Assembly: GCA_031763025.1 (NCBI GenBank)
Contig: JASSKH010000010.1
Span: 6,381,901-6,445,900, forward strand
DNA length: 64,000 nucleotides
Source of the DNA: Macrocystis pyrifera
Taxonomy: Eukaryota > Sar > Phaeophyceae > Laminariales > Laminariaceae
Reading direction: 5' to 3'
Below are positions 11,501 to 22,012 of the stretch, piece by piece (position 1 is the stretch's first letter; the number at the start of each line of letters is the position of its first letter). The translations under genes and the position numbers were made by a program. The notes below the pieces were generated by a model that was not told the DNA's origin, did no database searches, and saw only the letters and a list, made by a program, of their open reading frames with translations.

Positions 11501-14500
11501 CCTGGTACCACGTTACGAAAAAGCAACTATTCGAAGGTCACTATTCTACTGTAGAACGAAGTGCTCTGCCACGGAGCCTCTTGTACAACAAAAGTCGTCC
11601 TCTGTCTTTGCTGCCTGTACGAAGCGTGCTGCTGCGGAGCACCAGACCCGGAGTGCAGAGCGGCAGCGTCCCCACGGACGCGCGAGCGTATACGGACCTC
11701 ACTGGTCTGGTGGCCCCTTGGGACCGGCGGCCGGCGGCACGACATTGCTGATCTGCAGGGACTAATTCGCAGGCTGGTCCTGTTTTTTGCTTCTGCTATA
11801 GGCTGTAGGACAAGTGTACACAACAATATACCCAGCCATCGAGATCGTCTGCGTTTTGCCATGCTGCACCACGCCGAAACTGCGAGGTCGACGACGCTGC
11901 CCGCGCCTCCGTGGCAGCGCGCCCCACCTCTAGCTCACGTGCAACTTGTTGCTGTGCGTGCGGCTGGGCCTGAGTCTTGTCCAAGGTTGCACTCGCAATC
12001 GTACCTATTAATACCGCCCGGTCCAGAATGTTCGGACCGTTTTTTTTTATTCGTGTTCATAACCAAACCGTCCTTACGCTTCCGGACAGAGTGGTGTAGT
12101 ATTACTAGTAGTACAGTTTTTTTACTCGAACATTGTGACACGGCTTTTGAAGTGATGCTTTCGCATTTAAAATCTAGGCGCGACTCGTTTCCCGCTGCAT
12201 CAAGGCCCGACCACAGATGCCCTTCGCCGCCGATATGCCCCCGGGTGTGATGGAAATCGCTCAGCGTGCGGCCACGCCCTTGGTACCGTTTGCCCAATAC
12301 ATTGAATATATACATACTTTGGTTGGCTTCAACGACCTTTGTCTTTTTCCCTTTTCCTCCGGGTATTTTTTGTTCTTCCTCGAATTTGGCGTGACGGATC
12401 GCCAATAATGGACTTACGAGGGCAAAGGTTACTGACACGCTCTCCGGGGCGCAAAAAAAAAAGCGTTGTCCTCGGCTACTGGCTGGATTCAGGAGTGGAT
12501 TGCTTTGCCGTGTATGCAAACTCCTAGCGGAGGGGAAGACACGTCTTGCTTTTTGAGTCATACCACACAATTATTCCCAGAGAGATATATACGAATATAA
12601 CCAGATAATGCGTGTTTTACCGCATATTTTCAGCCGGTTAGGCCGATGCTACGGTGAACAGCATGTTGCCAAAAAAACCCCGGCTTTCACAGCTACCCGC
12701 CGTAAAATTTCTGTACCGCACGCCATGGGCATGAGTACTCATTAGCAGAAACCTGGACTTGGAAAACATGAAATTGAAACACAATTTCTGACCGGATGCT
12801 GTGGCAAGATCGGTCTGAAGAACACTCTGGTTACCATACCGTATCGCACTGGGTGATACGATAACACACCCCCTAAGACGAATTCCAGACCGCGTTTCCT
12901 CCAAAACATGGGGGGCACACAACAACGCAAATGGCGGCGTAGGAAATATTTCGTCGAGAAGGTTGCATAGGCATGGCATCGATGGTCGTACTCAGTACGC
13001 CCTCCCTCCCCGTTGTCGAGAAAACCCAGCTTTGAAAATCGTCCGAGGGGGTGGGGTGTGTTATCTTATTACCCTAGTTTGATACGGTGATGGTATTTAT
13101 ACGTAGGACAGTACTAAAAAAGAAGAGTTAAATCGAAAGTCAGCACCAGGTATTATATATAGGCAAACTGGGATTTTCAGGAAAATCAGAATTTCCAACG
13201 TAGTTCTGTACCAGGTAGAGTTTGTGTGGTACACACCCTTCTCATATAGGAAGAACCAGCTGAGTCAGAATATCTGTTTCTTACTATTTGCAATCATACA
13301 GTGGTTCGAAGCATATATAATAGGTGTACTGGACAGGACTGGACTGGACCAGAGGTAAATCGTAACCCAGCTTCCGGATGTTACGCCCTGTTGAAACAAG
13401 GTTGACTATTATCTGCTTGTATCATGGTAGAAGTGCGGGTTTTGGTTGATATATTTTAAATTCTATGCTACACTATCGGCTGTAACGGCACTTTGTCGTA
13501 AGAATTCAAGACTCTGCCCTTGCGTAAAAGTATTGGACCATATATGCCAGAATCATATGATGCCTACACTGCAGTTTCTACCCTGTTATACTTAGGTTTA
13601 GGTATCATCGGGCTTGGTGCTGACCTATATATACTCGAACCATCGCTCGTTAGATTCTTGTTTCGGCGATGAATTAGACGCAACCCATCTGTCCACGCTT
13701 CGAGCAGGTTAGACCCTGCGCAGGACGGTTCTGGGCAGCAATCCCGAGTAGTCGCTCCTTCCTTGTCTTGCGTCGACATTCCGCCGTCCACGTTTCATCA
13801 CGTATTTCGTGTTGTTTCTCGTTGTACGCGATGGTGGCGGTCTTTCACTGCGTTGTCTCGATGTCTTCATGACCCTAACAGCACCTAACCCTTATCCTTA
13901 TTCCAGAAATCCAGTGTAGGTGAAGTTCGAAAAAATCAGAGTAACGGTTATACAAAAACATGGACCGCCAGCCCAGCTGGTCGCAGCTCCGCAGCTAGGC
14001 ATTTCGACATTCGACGGACCCGACTGGTGTCTTAAAGGAGGTTGTATGTCGGCGACACGTCAACATCGAATGGCGCTCAGTCGATGAAAGTCTGACGACC
14101 CTATATATGGTGTTGGGGACCGTACTACGTTCCTGCAGGAGATCGAAGCAGATATTACAAATAGCACAACATTCCCTCGCTCGACGTGCATTCGCGAGAA
14201 TGCTCTGGGCAATACGAGATACGAAGGTACGAGGTACGAGTTCGCTGTTACTCAGTAGATTCTAAAGCAACCAAGCTCGATACAGAGGTAAGAGTATCGC
14301 GGTCCGTCTCCTTTTCTCCAACGAGGGTTGGCTGGATGGGCTTTGGCCCGGACGAGCCGAACAAAACTGAAGTGGTTGGTTTTGACGTAACTAACTCTGC
14401 AATCCTATTGCTGTTGTCCGGACTGTAGACACGACACAACCCTACATTTTTTCGTTTTTTTAGCAGCAGCCGTACACCCAGTTACCTTGATGTTGGCGAA

Positions 14501-15570
14501 ACACCTATACCTGGCGCCACTGTTCCCCCTCTGGCTTTGAGCTCCCTCTCGATGTCGGTCACCCACGGTTCCGACGGTTTCAATTTGGAGTTCTGGGTGG
14601 TCTGTTCGCTGATACGCTCGTTGACGCTCGTTGACTTGGGCTTGTTCTCTCATTTGTCTTCCCTTTCACTCCAATGTTTTTGAAAACTACTGTACTGCAG
14701 GCCGGTGACGGACTTTGCGCGGCAGGTGTACACCGACCCAGCCATCAACGTCGAGTTTCAGCTGATGACGGCTCAGCTTGGAGAAATGTGAGTCGTCACA
14801 CATCCATCCTACACAATGCCGCCCATGATTGGCCTTCCAACACCTTCCGCTGTTTCCGTCCGTAATATATACTCTCGAGGTTGATTGTTTAGTTATTTGC
14901 TGTTTTTGACGAAAATGACTTTTGCAAGTTTATGTTAGGTAAGGTATACCAATATATACCCGGGGTGGGAAGTTTTCGAGCTCGTGCCTAACGTCATGTA
15001 CAACTTTACAGTAATTTTAAATACGGAAGGTCATACCTACAGTTGCAGTAGGTAAACTTGGGTAGGTATGGAATGTCGTACCTAAACTTAGGAAAACTCG
15101 CCAGGTACCAGTTAGGTAAGTACCGGAGGTCGTACCTAAAACTTGAGTCAGTATGGTAACACTCAGGTAAGTGTTGAACATCGTGCCTTCACAAGCTAGA
15201 TAAAACCGGGATGAGTATCAGAGGTGTCACCTAGCGTACCTAACATTAGGTGAGTATCGAAGCTCGTACCAAACGTACCTAAGCGATTAGGTAAGGTACA
15301 CACCCGGGTATTTTACCCTAGTATACCTAAGTGCGTACATTGTCTAACATAACCTTGGAGTTTTGTGTCGGGAAAGTAGCGTTTCCGCGGTTCATCGGAC
15401 ACCAGACTCTCCACGGGTTTGTTTCCGTACTCTAGCACCCACAAAAAATCATTGCCTTTTTTTTTCGATGTCACTGTTAGCTCAAATGCCTTCGCTGGTG
15501 ACTCCTGTCACTATCGCTCTTGTGGGCTGCTGTTGCTGATTCTTTTGCTGGCTGGTATTGCCGACTGCTC

Positions 15571-15604
<34 letters not shown>

Positions 15605-18600
15605 CAGGGAAAACTCGTTGAGACTGAAAGAGGCAGAGCTGAAAGAGCTTCGCACTGTGGTTGACAAGGTGAGGGCTTAAGGGTTGATCGGGTAGGAGTG
15701 GAGTGGCCTGTTTCCCCTCTGACGGCAATTTTGTGGGGAAGTAGTGGTCGCGTACGTACGTGTCATGGCTGAGGCACTCTTTGACGCGCTTTTCCTCAGT
15801 GCTTGGTACTTGATATAACGCGACGGTTCTCGGCGGTGTACTGCGCCGGCTGCGTGTCGTTCATGCCAACGACTATGCATGTTTTCCGAAGCAGATATGA
15901 GCGGTGTAGGGCTTCAGTGCTGGAGCTTGAAGCTGAGCAGGCAATCTCGCTGGCTGGACGAGTCTAAGCAACTATTGTTGGTACCAAGCTTGGTTTTTGT
16001 CAATGCCGCGCCCGCTCACTGTCTTTCCCTCTCACGACTTAAACTTTCTAATAATGACCGCAAGCCATCGTCGACTGTTTTGTCCTGGTTTGCTTTCATT
16101 CGCATCCTCGACTTTTCGTTCAAGGTGCTATCACATGTAATATGCTCATTCACAGCCAACGGCAAGACGAACTTAAAGGTGATTGTTGCTGCTGCTGCTG
16201 CTTTTGGTTGTTGTTGTGGATGATTTGGTTGACAGGGTAAGGGGGCAGACGACAAAGGGACCGATAAGGGCGCAGCCAAAGCGGCTGCTGAAACTCCCGC
16301 GACTGGAGGAAACGCAAAACCGAGCCCAGGGGGCGAGGGCAAGGCAGCACGGGCGTCTGCTTTGGTGGCTCAATGTCAGCGGCTGGAACAGGAGAACGAG
16401 GAGCTCGCTGCGTCCGCCGACGTTGCCAAAGGTAGCCATGTGTCTGTGTTGGTGAGATGCTCATCTCCTTTGTGCCTAAACAATGATGGTACACGTTCAA
16501 TCTTACAATGCTTACGTCGACGTTGTCGACTTTTGTCGGTGCCTATACGCGAGGAAATATATTAAGTTCATCGTTAAATCTAAGACGTTTTCGAGGGTTA
16601 GGGTTAGGGTTAGGGTTAGGGTTAGGGTTAGGACTGCCACGTGCGTTACTGACATTCCGTTTGTTTCGCGGGCGTCACCTCTGACCCCTCTTTGTTGGCA
16701 CGCCCCCCCTGGCTATTGTGACGGTCCTGGCCATGGGGCGGAGCTCAGACATACGATATCAATACATGTCAACATTACAGGGCAGCGTTACAGTACAACA
16801 GCATTACATGCTAACATTGCATGACCTTTGCGTTTTGGTATCGTTGCAGTGGCGCAGCTGACGAGCGAGAAGGCTGTCGCAGAAGCGTATGCCGGAGAGC
16901 TCAAGACCGCTCTGGAGGAGGCATACGAGTACATTGAGCAACTAGAAGAGGAGAGGTCAGTAATTTGTCGACCGCTGCAACCGCGTCTGTTTTCAAATGC
17001 ATTGCTTTCGAAGATGTACTGTATCTGGTTGTGTGGACAACCTTCCTGCGGGCGTAGCCCATGAGGTGGTGGCTGGTATTAGATTAGACGCCATCGGAGG
17101 CCTAAAACGACCATCGACCACCCTACTCTCATCAGAAAAAAGCTAGCCAACGAGTAGGTGGCGCTTGTCCTGGAGGAAGTACGAGCGCACCGCTTGTCCG
17201 CCAGTCTCTGGTGCCTCACGCCGCGCCTGCACTTTAGAGTTTCGACTTTTTTCAGGGCTGCACAGCAACAAGCAGGCACAACTAGTAAAACACGAGTTCG
17301 TACTCGTATTCATATATACGTGCGATCAAAATTTGTTCTCAACAAAGATCTTACGAACTTCGAGTGGAGTGTAGAGCAGGACGCGACAGAAACCACGTGG
17401 TTGAAAAGTTGTATCGTACTCGTGTTCGAACTCGCTCAATAGTCTGGTGTGCTGGTAAGTACGAGTAGGTGGTACGAGAGTACCATATCCCTCACTGTAG
17501 TCTCTCTACCGTTCCTTGAGTTGTTCTGAGGGTGTGGCGGTGCTGGCGTGGCTGCAGTTGGCCCGGGATAGCTACACACGGGTACAGCAGCATATGCATG
17601 GGCTCACCACTGACTGCATGTCTGGTTGTCCCGAAAAGGGCCCCTAAGGTTCTAAACTTGCTATTTTTTTCTTCTTCATATTACTTCGGCAGGCGTTCAC
17701 TATAACAGCTCCTCACGGCTTGCAAAACAATGCAAGTGTCACGAACGTCTCCCTCTTGGTGATGCCATCCTCCCAACATGTTTAGGCCTATGACAATCAG
17801 GACGCGGAGTTTGAAAGTTTTTGTTTCAAAAATATTGCTTTCAAGAAACAGCCGAAGATATTATCGTACCGCCGCTTTGGGAAAAAAGGGAGAGCATGTT
17901 TGATTTATGTATATATTTTTCAGGCGGCTGCACGCGGCGCAAGTTGTTTTTTCTAGCTGCAAATTGTAACACGCTCATGAAAATCAGCTCGTGCGACGAT
18001 AGACCGTCGATCTCGACATAGACTTAACTTAGCCCACGGTCAACACGCTTGGTGTTGAGCAAGGCCAACGAGACGGCCTCGAAGATACAAGGAGAATCCA
18101 CGGTCTAGCGGGCATGAGCTTGCCCGCGGCGGCCTACGTTTGCTCCCAAACCTGAAACAAACATAATTTTTACCTTTCGAGACGGATCGCGAATTTTTGT
18201 CATCTGTTTTAGCACATGTTTTTTTTATCATATGCCTGGCCAGCGCCCGCCACATATCACCGGTCATTGTGTGAACACAGTGACCCTAAGGTGGGTCGGA
18301 GCCCCTAACGAGCGCACCCCCCCGCTCAGACTTCATGATGAGGTCGTTGGTTTTGTCCATCGATGTTTGTGGAGGACTCGGAATATCGTCGCTTCGAACT
18401 AAACGTCCGCCTGAGTTTTTCTGAAGCCGATGGCCCAACATCGGCCCCATAATTGTTTTTTTTTTTTTCCCGGACTTTTCCAAAGGTTTGGATCTTTCTG
18501 TTTCAAGAATCGTGCTCACAGCAAGCTTGTTCTGAAAATTTCTGGCGGGTATCTATGAAATTCAAACTTTTTATGAATAAATTTAGTGTGGACAACATTA

Positions 18601-20010
18601 ATGTACTCCGTTTGTTCTGGCCCGAAGATGGAATTTGACGCCTTTTCCTGGAACCAGCTCGTATGGATTCTTTTATTCACAAATGCGGAGAGCGTCGACA
18701 GTCAACGTTGCCCTCCACATGCCTTGAGCAGATGGGGGGCACATGTAGCGAAAAAATGGTTGGTAGTGTATATTTGCACAGGACTGGTCCCCTTCAATGC
18801 GTTTGGCAGATATATCTTCGGTTATCGATGTACGTTGTCTCCTGTGAACCGTCCTGTAGACGACTTTAGCCTTGTACCGCACCGAAACTATATTTTCCAC
18901 GGCATTTGTAACCGCTTTCCCCCCGAAAGGTTCTCAGGATACTCTTATGTGCGAGGCTACACGCTGTTCGGTCCTCGCAACCCCCTCCAGTATCCAATTC
19001 GCTGTGGACACTCGTATGTGTGACCAAGGACCAAGTCTACCGCAGATATACTCCATCAAAATAAGCCTTGATCAGATATCAGATGTATGTGGCCGCCGTA
19101 AACACTTTGCACATATTCTAGGTTGGAGACGGCGGTAACCCCGATCAGGCGCGCAAGGGCTCGCTCGACTGTACATTTCGCGCAAGCCTTACTGTTATTA
19201 TACGAACGATCGCTCAGAGTAAAAATTGGTTTGTTTTCCTACGTGTGCCGCAAAATTATGCCTGCAGGGAGGTTCATAGCGGCAAGGTCTACGCCCTGGA
19301 AGAGAAGATTCGTTCTGTGGCGTCTCAACCGTACGCTCATCAAGACCGCCAAGATCACCAAGACCATCAAGACCTTCGAAACCACCAAGACCATCAAGAC
19401 CATCAAGACCATCGGCACCATCAAGATTACGACGCGGCACAGCAGAACGCCGCGTCCGTCGATCGGATGCAGACCGACGGAGACCGCGACGAAAAGCCGG
19501 TATGGACTCGAATCCACCACGAGGATGTTGGAAGCACGCACGACAGGCATGATGAAGAGGAGGCTCGAGGAAGCACAGGTGGCAATGAGAGCGGCAATGA
19601 GAGCGGGGTGGCTGCTATGGACGAAAAAAAACGACGTGTCTCCACCGCCGCCGCTGCCGCCGCCGCCGCCGCCGGCACCGGCACCGCCGGCGGAAATGGA
19701 CGAAGGCATGGACGACCTTTACGGCGATTTAGATGCAGGAGATGGAGGAGCCGATGACAGTGGAGAGGACGATGCGGGGGCATCGGTGCCTGACGGGGGG
19801 GAATATGGTGCCGAGCACGAAGAGGAAGAGGTGGCCGTGGTGGCCAAAGATAATCAAATGCAGCAGCAGGAGCAGCAGGTGCAACAGGAGCAGCAGCCGC
19901 ACGAGGAGGAGGAGGAGGAGGAGAAGGAGGAGGAGGAGAAGGAGGAGGAAAAGCCGAGACGTTTCTCCACCCGGGCGAGATCGACCAGAAGCATGAGGAG
20001 TAGAAGGTAG
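8572..20010 (+). CDS. Multi-exon coiled-coil protein with acidic, Gln/Glu-rich C-terminus
   Basis: Exons seen: 8572-8648, 14701-14787, 15608-15668, 15895-15961, about 16156-16178, about 16236 or 16249-16431, 16850-16955, from 17256, and terminal 19268-20010. Phases close for exons 1-2-3 and for 16431-16850-16955-17256. They do not close around 15668-15895 and 15961-16156, so a small exon is missing or there is an indel. Peptides are coiled-coil like: SAKEQEVYEVQASARDLYRA, NSLRLKEAELKELRTVVDK, ASVLELEAEQAISLAG, LVAQCQRLEQENEELAAS, ELKTALEEAYEYIEQLEEER. The last exon has KVYALEEKIRSVASQ, a His-Gln-Asp repeat, a Pro-rich linker, DDLYGDLDAGDGG, a Gln-rich tract and Glu/Lys runs. I do not recognise the family; a structural or scaffold role is only a guess. 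The ATG at 8572 directly follows a CCCCAG acceptor and may be internal. The last exon is frame-shifted at an A8 run. Confidence 0.68.
9126..9195 (+). repeat. Dispersed repeat fragment, copy 1
   Basis: The stretch with AGACACAGGAAGCAGT and a GCGTACGC core, ending in GTCACC, recurs with a few changes at 10309-10375 in the same orientation and the same intron. Confidence 0.5.
10309..10375 (+). repeat. Dispersed repeat fragment, copy 2
   Basis: Second copy of the 9126-9195 fragment (AGACACAGGAAGCAGT ... GCGTACGCTCGACC ... GTCACC). Both copies are followed by CAG-rich or GTACCAGC-like DNA, so the true unit may be longer and degenerate. Confidence 0.5.
11527..11862 (-). CDS. Weak candidate: small ORF with signal-peptide-like start
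   Basis: A 111-codon minus-strand frame inside the large intron begins with a basic N-region and a hydrophobic core (RWLGILLCTLVLQPIAEA) like a secretion signal, followed by an Arg/Ser/Pro-rich, featureless body. Overlapping frames at 11561-12250 (plus) and 11935-12570 (minus) are also open, so chance in GC-rich DNA is likely. No homologue is recognised. Confidence 0.12.
   Translation of the reverse strand: MAKRRRSRWLGILLCTLVLQPIAEAKNRTSLRISPCRSAMSCRRPPVPRGHQTSEVRIRSRVRGDAAALHSGSGAPQQHASYRQQRQRTTFVVQEAPWQSTSFYSRIVTFE
14930..15345 (+). repeat. Degenerate minisatellite containing AGGTAAGT-like motifs
   Basis: About six imperfect 45-85 bp units, each beginning with (T)TAGGTAAG or AGGTGAG and followed by a GTACCTAA or GTGCCT block. 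It lies wholly in the intron between exons 14701-14787 and 15608-15668 of the coiled-coil gene. Confidence 0.6.
15571..15604 (+). repeat. (TTG)11 microsatellite abutting a 3' splice site
   Basis: Eleven TTG units run directly into TCAG|G, the acceptor of the exon at 15608. The repeat supplies most of the pyrimidine-rich tract. Confidence 0.85.
16594..16632 (+). repeat. Interstitial telomere-like (TTAGGG)n tract
   Basis: About six and a half perfect TTAGGG units in the intron between the exons ending at 16431 and beginning at 16850. The same unit is the telomere repeat of many eukaryotes, including brown algae. Confidence 0.9.
17443..19267 (+). other. Intron(s) of the coiled-coil gene, exons unresolved
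   Basis: A perfect donor GTAAGTA begins at 17455. An acceptor ending at 17557 precedes a short open stretch (LARDSYTRVQQHMHGL) that may be one more exon (17558-17624). The rest shows no supportable coding. The frame at 18586-19023 has no recognisable protein features. Confidence 0.3.
19303..19440 (+). repeat. Short coding repeat: CATCAAGAC units
   Basis: Tandem 9-bp units (CATCAAGAC and variants) in the terminal exon encode a His-Gln-Asp repeat in the frame of the acceptor at 19268. In another frame they read Lys-Thr-Ile. Confidence 0.75.
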
Positions 20011-20894
20011 TTTAGCGCAGAACGTGTGCGCGTGAAACGACTTGTCGATAGCTCCCGTCGCAGGTCGAATCTGAATAACTAAATGCGCCCCATGGGGGCT
20101 GCAGGAAGCTTGGGGAGCATTCAAAGAAAGGATATCGGTGCTGAGTTGTAGGAGTCGTCTGCGTTGATGTACGTGCCACTGGTCACACGTTTGTTCAAAT
20201 CCGTTTGCTACCTGTGTGTGGCAACTCTCAGTGGGGGATCCTCCGTTGGACCTTGCACTATACCTGATACTAAAGTGGCAGTTAGTTTTGTAAGACATTT
20301 CGTGCCCGCAGTTTTCTGATTGGTCATTTTTCTACCAACTATAATAAACTGACCAATTAGAAAACTGCGGGCACGAAGTCTATGTAGTCATTTGCGGAAT
20401 ATATGAGGTACTGGTCAGCGAATGCGTTCGAGGAACCAGGTGTCGTTTTGTTGCTCATGATATTAACACTGTAATTCGGTTGGAATAGTCTGTACCTGGG
20501 TTGGAACTTCACCCGCTCCCGGCTTGGTAGGTGACCTCTCCACGCTAATATTCCTAAGAGTTTACTCCTAGCTTTTCCGTCGCCACTAAATTCAAGCCAC
20601 GGCTGGAAATTTGAGCCGCTTTTAGAGGGCGATATTGAAGGACCCCGGGATCTGTCACGTAAATCCATACCGGGACTGGTATGATATGAAGGTCTTCACC
20701 ACCCAGCCCCTATCCAACGAAAATGTCATCGCCATTCCTAGCGAGCGCTGGTACTAGCAGCAGCAGACCAACAGCAGCATCATCAGCATACATTGCGAAT
20801 ATATATACAATGGCAAACGAAGCGAAGAAGCCGCGGAGTCGTACCCAGCAGAAAAAAAATACGTGGAAGACCAACGCACTTACTGCTGTACTAG
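20011..20894. other. Gene-free stretch after the coiled-coil gene
   Basis: No supported gene. It contains the near-perfect inverted repeat at 20299-20377. A 103-codon minus-strand frame (20357-20668) overlaps the right arm and has no recognisable features. Confidence 0.4.
20299..20377. repeat. 28-bp inverted repeat (fold-back)
   Basis: The arms 20299-20326 and 20350-20377 match with one mismatch; the loop is 23 nt. Each outer end carries TTCGTGCCCGCAG or its complement. This may be a tiny fold-back or MITE-like element; no target duplication is obvious. Confidence 0.8.
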
Positions 20895-21262
20895 ACTACG
20901 GCGTTAGACTATGGTACGAGTACGTATTTGCTACGCACTTTCTCGATACCTACAGCCGTACATAACGACGATTTTTTTTTCTCAAACCTACAACCTACTA
21001 CTAGCTGCCGTACTATTAATAGACTACGAACTGTATTAGACTATAGCAAGAGTACGTTAGTTCTGCGCAGCTACATTTATACTATCTGTTTGGGCGACAG
21101 AGTGTTATTTACGGGATACATGTAGGCAACGACCATCGGCGAAAAGTCTAGTTGTATGCCTTTGTCATCTTGGACTTTACTGCGGCGTTTTATTTGCTAT
21201 GGGTGTGTTCGCGACACGTCGCGGTCATCGGAATCTGCGCGATGCGACTGTGATACAATGTT
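20895..21262 (+). repeat. Dispersed ~360-bp repeat, copy 1
   Basis: Contains TTCTGCGCAGCTACA, TTTACGGGATACATGTA, CATCGGCGAAAAGTCTA and a GACACGTC block, ending GCGATGCGACTGTGA. Similar stretches lie at 23497-23703, 24050-24410 and 27052-27175. It ends directly before ATGTTTTGG, as copy 4 does. Confidence 0.65.
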
Positions 21263-21335
21263 TTGGTCGGATCTGTACGTCAGCTGTGAGTTCAACCGAT
21301 CGGTCGATACTCAACTTTCTGCACACCCCGGACAG

Positions 21336-21555
21336 CTCATGAGCTAGCTCATCTATTGTGCATAGCTCACGCTTCGAAAACATGTGCAGATGAGCTACCG
21401 CCTATAGCTCAAGCCGAGGGAAACATGGGTAGCTCATGTAGCTCCTATAGCTAATCTCGGGCGCAGATGAGCTACTGTAACTCATGTAGCTCCTATAGCT
21501 CAGCCTGGGAAAATGTGTGTAGATGAGCTATCTTCTGTAGCTCAAGCCTTCCAAA
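21336..21555 (+). repeat. AGCTCAT/TAGCTC tandem array
   Basis: Repeated blocks of GATGAGCTA and CTATAGCTCA, spaced about 60-70 bp with GGGAAA-like spacers. The AGCT cores make the array locally palindromic. It adjoins the helicase remnant. Confidence 0.7.
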
Positions 21556-21556
21556 C

Positions 21557-21980
21557 ATCGACGCCGCCGACAGAGCTGGGCTAAAACTGGACGGGCCCCC
21601 TCGAGGTGTCATCGGCTGCTGTCCGGTTTACAGGAAGTTCTCCATCGTTGGTAAAGGCAAGCGGAAATTCACCATCAACAGAATGCAGGTGCCTCTGTCT
21701 CTTGGTATTCTTTCCTCAGTCTATCGAGCACAAGGCGAAACCATCCCTAAACTTGTGCTCGACATTCGTAAGCCAGTAGACGGCTATATGGACAGCGCGG
21801 CTGTCTACGTCGCTCTATCCCGAGCGACCGATGCCAGCAAGCTGTTCTTGTTGTCGCCCGGTTACTCTCGACGATCTGACCCATCCACAGGACAACGATG
21901 TAGCGGCTATGATCGACTACCTCGAACGCCTCGACAAGGCTACACTAGCCTTGTTCTTGGATGATCCCTCTACATTCTGA
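21557..21980 (+). pseudogene. PIF1/Helitron-type helicase C-terminus, broken
   Basis: The frame from 21557 reads into GKRKFTINRMQVPL, then SSVYRAQGETIPKLVLDIR and YVALSRATDASKLFLLSP. These correspond to helicase motifs V (QG.T) and VI (YVALSR) of superfamily-1 PIF1-like enzymes, which unwind DNA 5'-3'; Helitron transposons carry such a domain. Near 21855-21860 the frame must move by one base to continue into LDDLTHPQDND and DYLERLDKATLALF, ending at TGA 21978-21980. Motifs I-IV are absent, so this is a truncated copy. A Ser/Thr/Pro-rich linker in the post-shift frame continues past the stop towards the protease segment, suggesting the two were once one polyprotein. PIF1-like is well supported; Helitron origin is inference. 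Confidence 0.75.
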
Positions 21981-22012
21981 CCGGCCACGACAAGTCCTCC
22001 GGCTAGTTATAC

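Larger units (their letters stand above)
8649..14700 (+). other. Very large (~6 kb) first intron of the coiled-coil gene
   Basis: Exon 8572-8648 ends CGC AG before GT, and exon 14701 starts with G, so the phases fit (AG|G, Arg). The interval holds CAG-rich patches (8945-9080), repeated fragments (9126-9195 and 10309-10375) and many TACCAGGTA-type motifs. The frames at 11.5-12.6 kb could not be assigned to a gene. That no exon lies inside is inferred from phase alone. Confidence 0.45.

Noticed and set aside
18586-19023. 145-codon plus-strand ORF in the coiled-coil intron region
   Set aside because: No coiled-coil or other pattern, phases do not link to neighbouring exons.
19729-20298. 189-codon minus-strand poly-Leu ORF
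   Set aside because: Antisense of the Glu/Gln-rich last exon of the coiled-coil gene.
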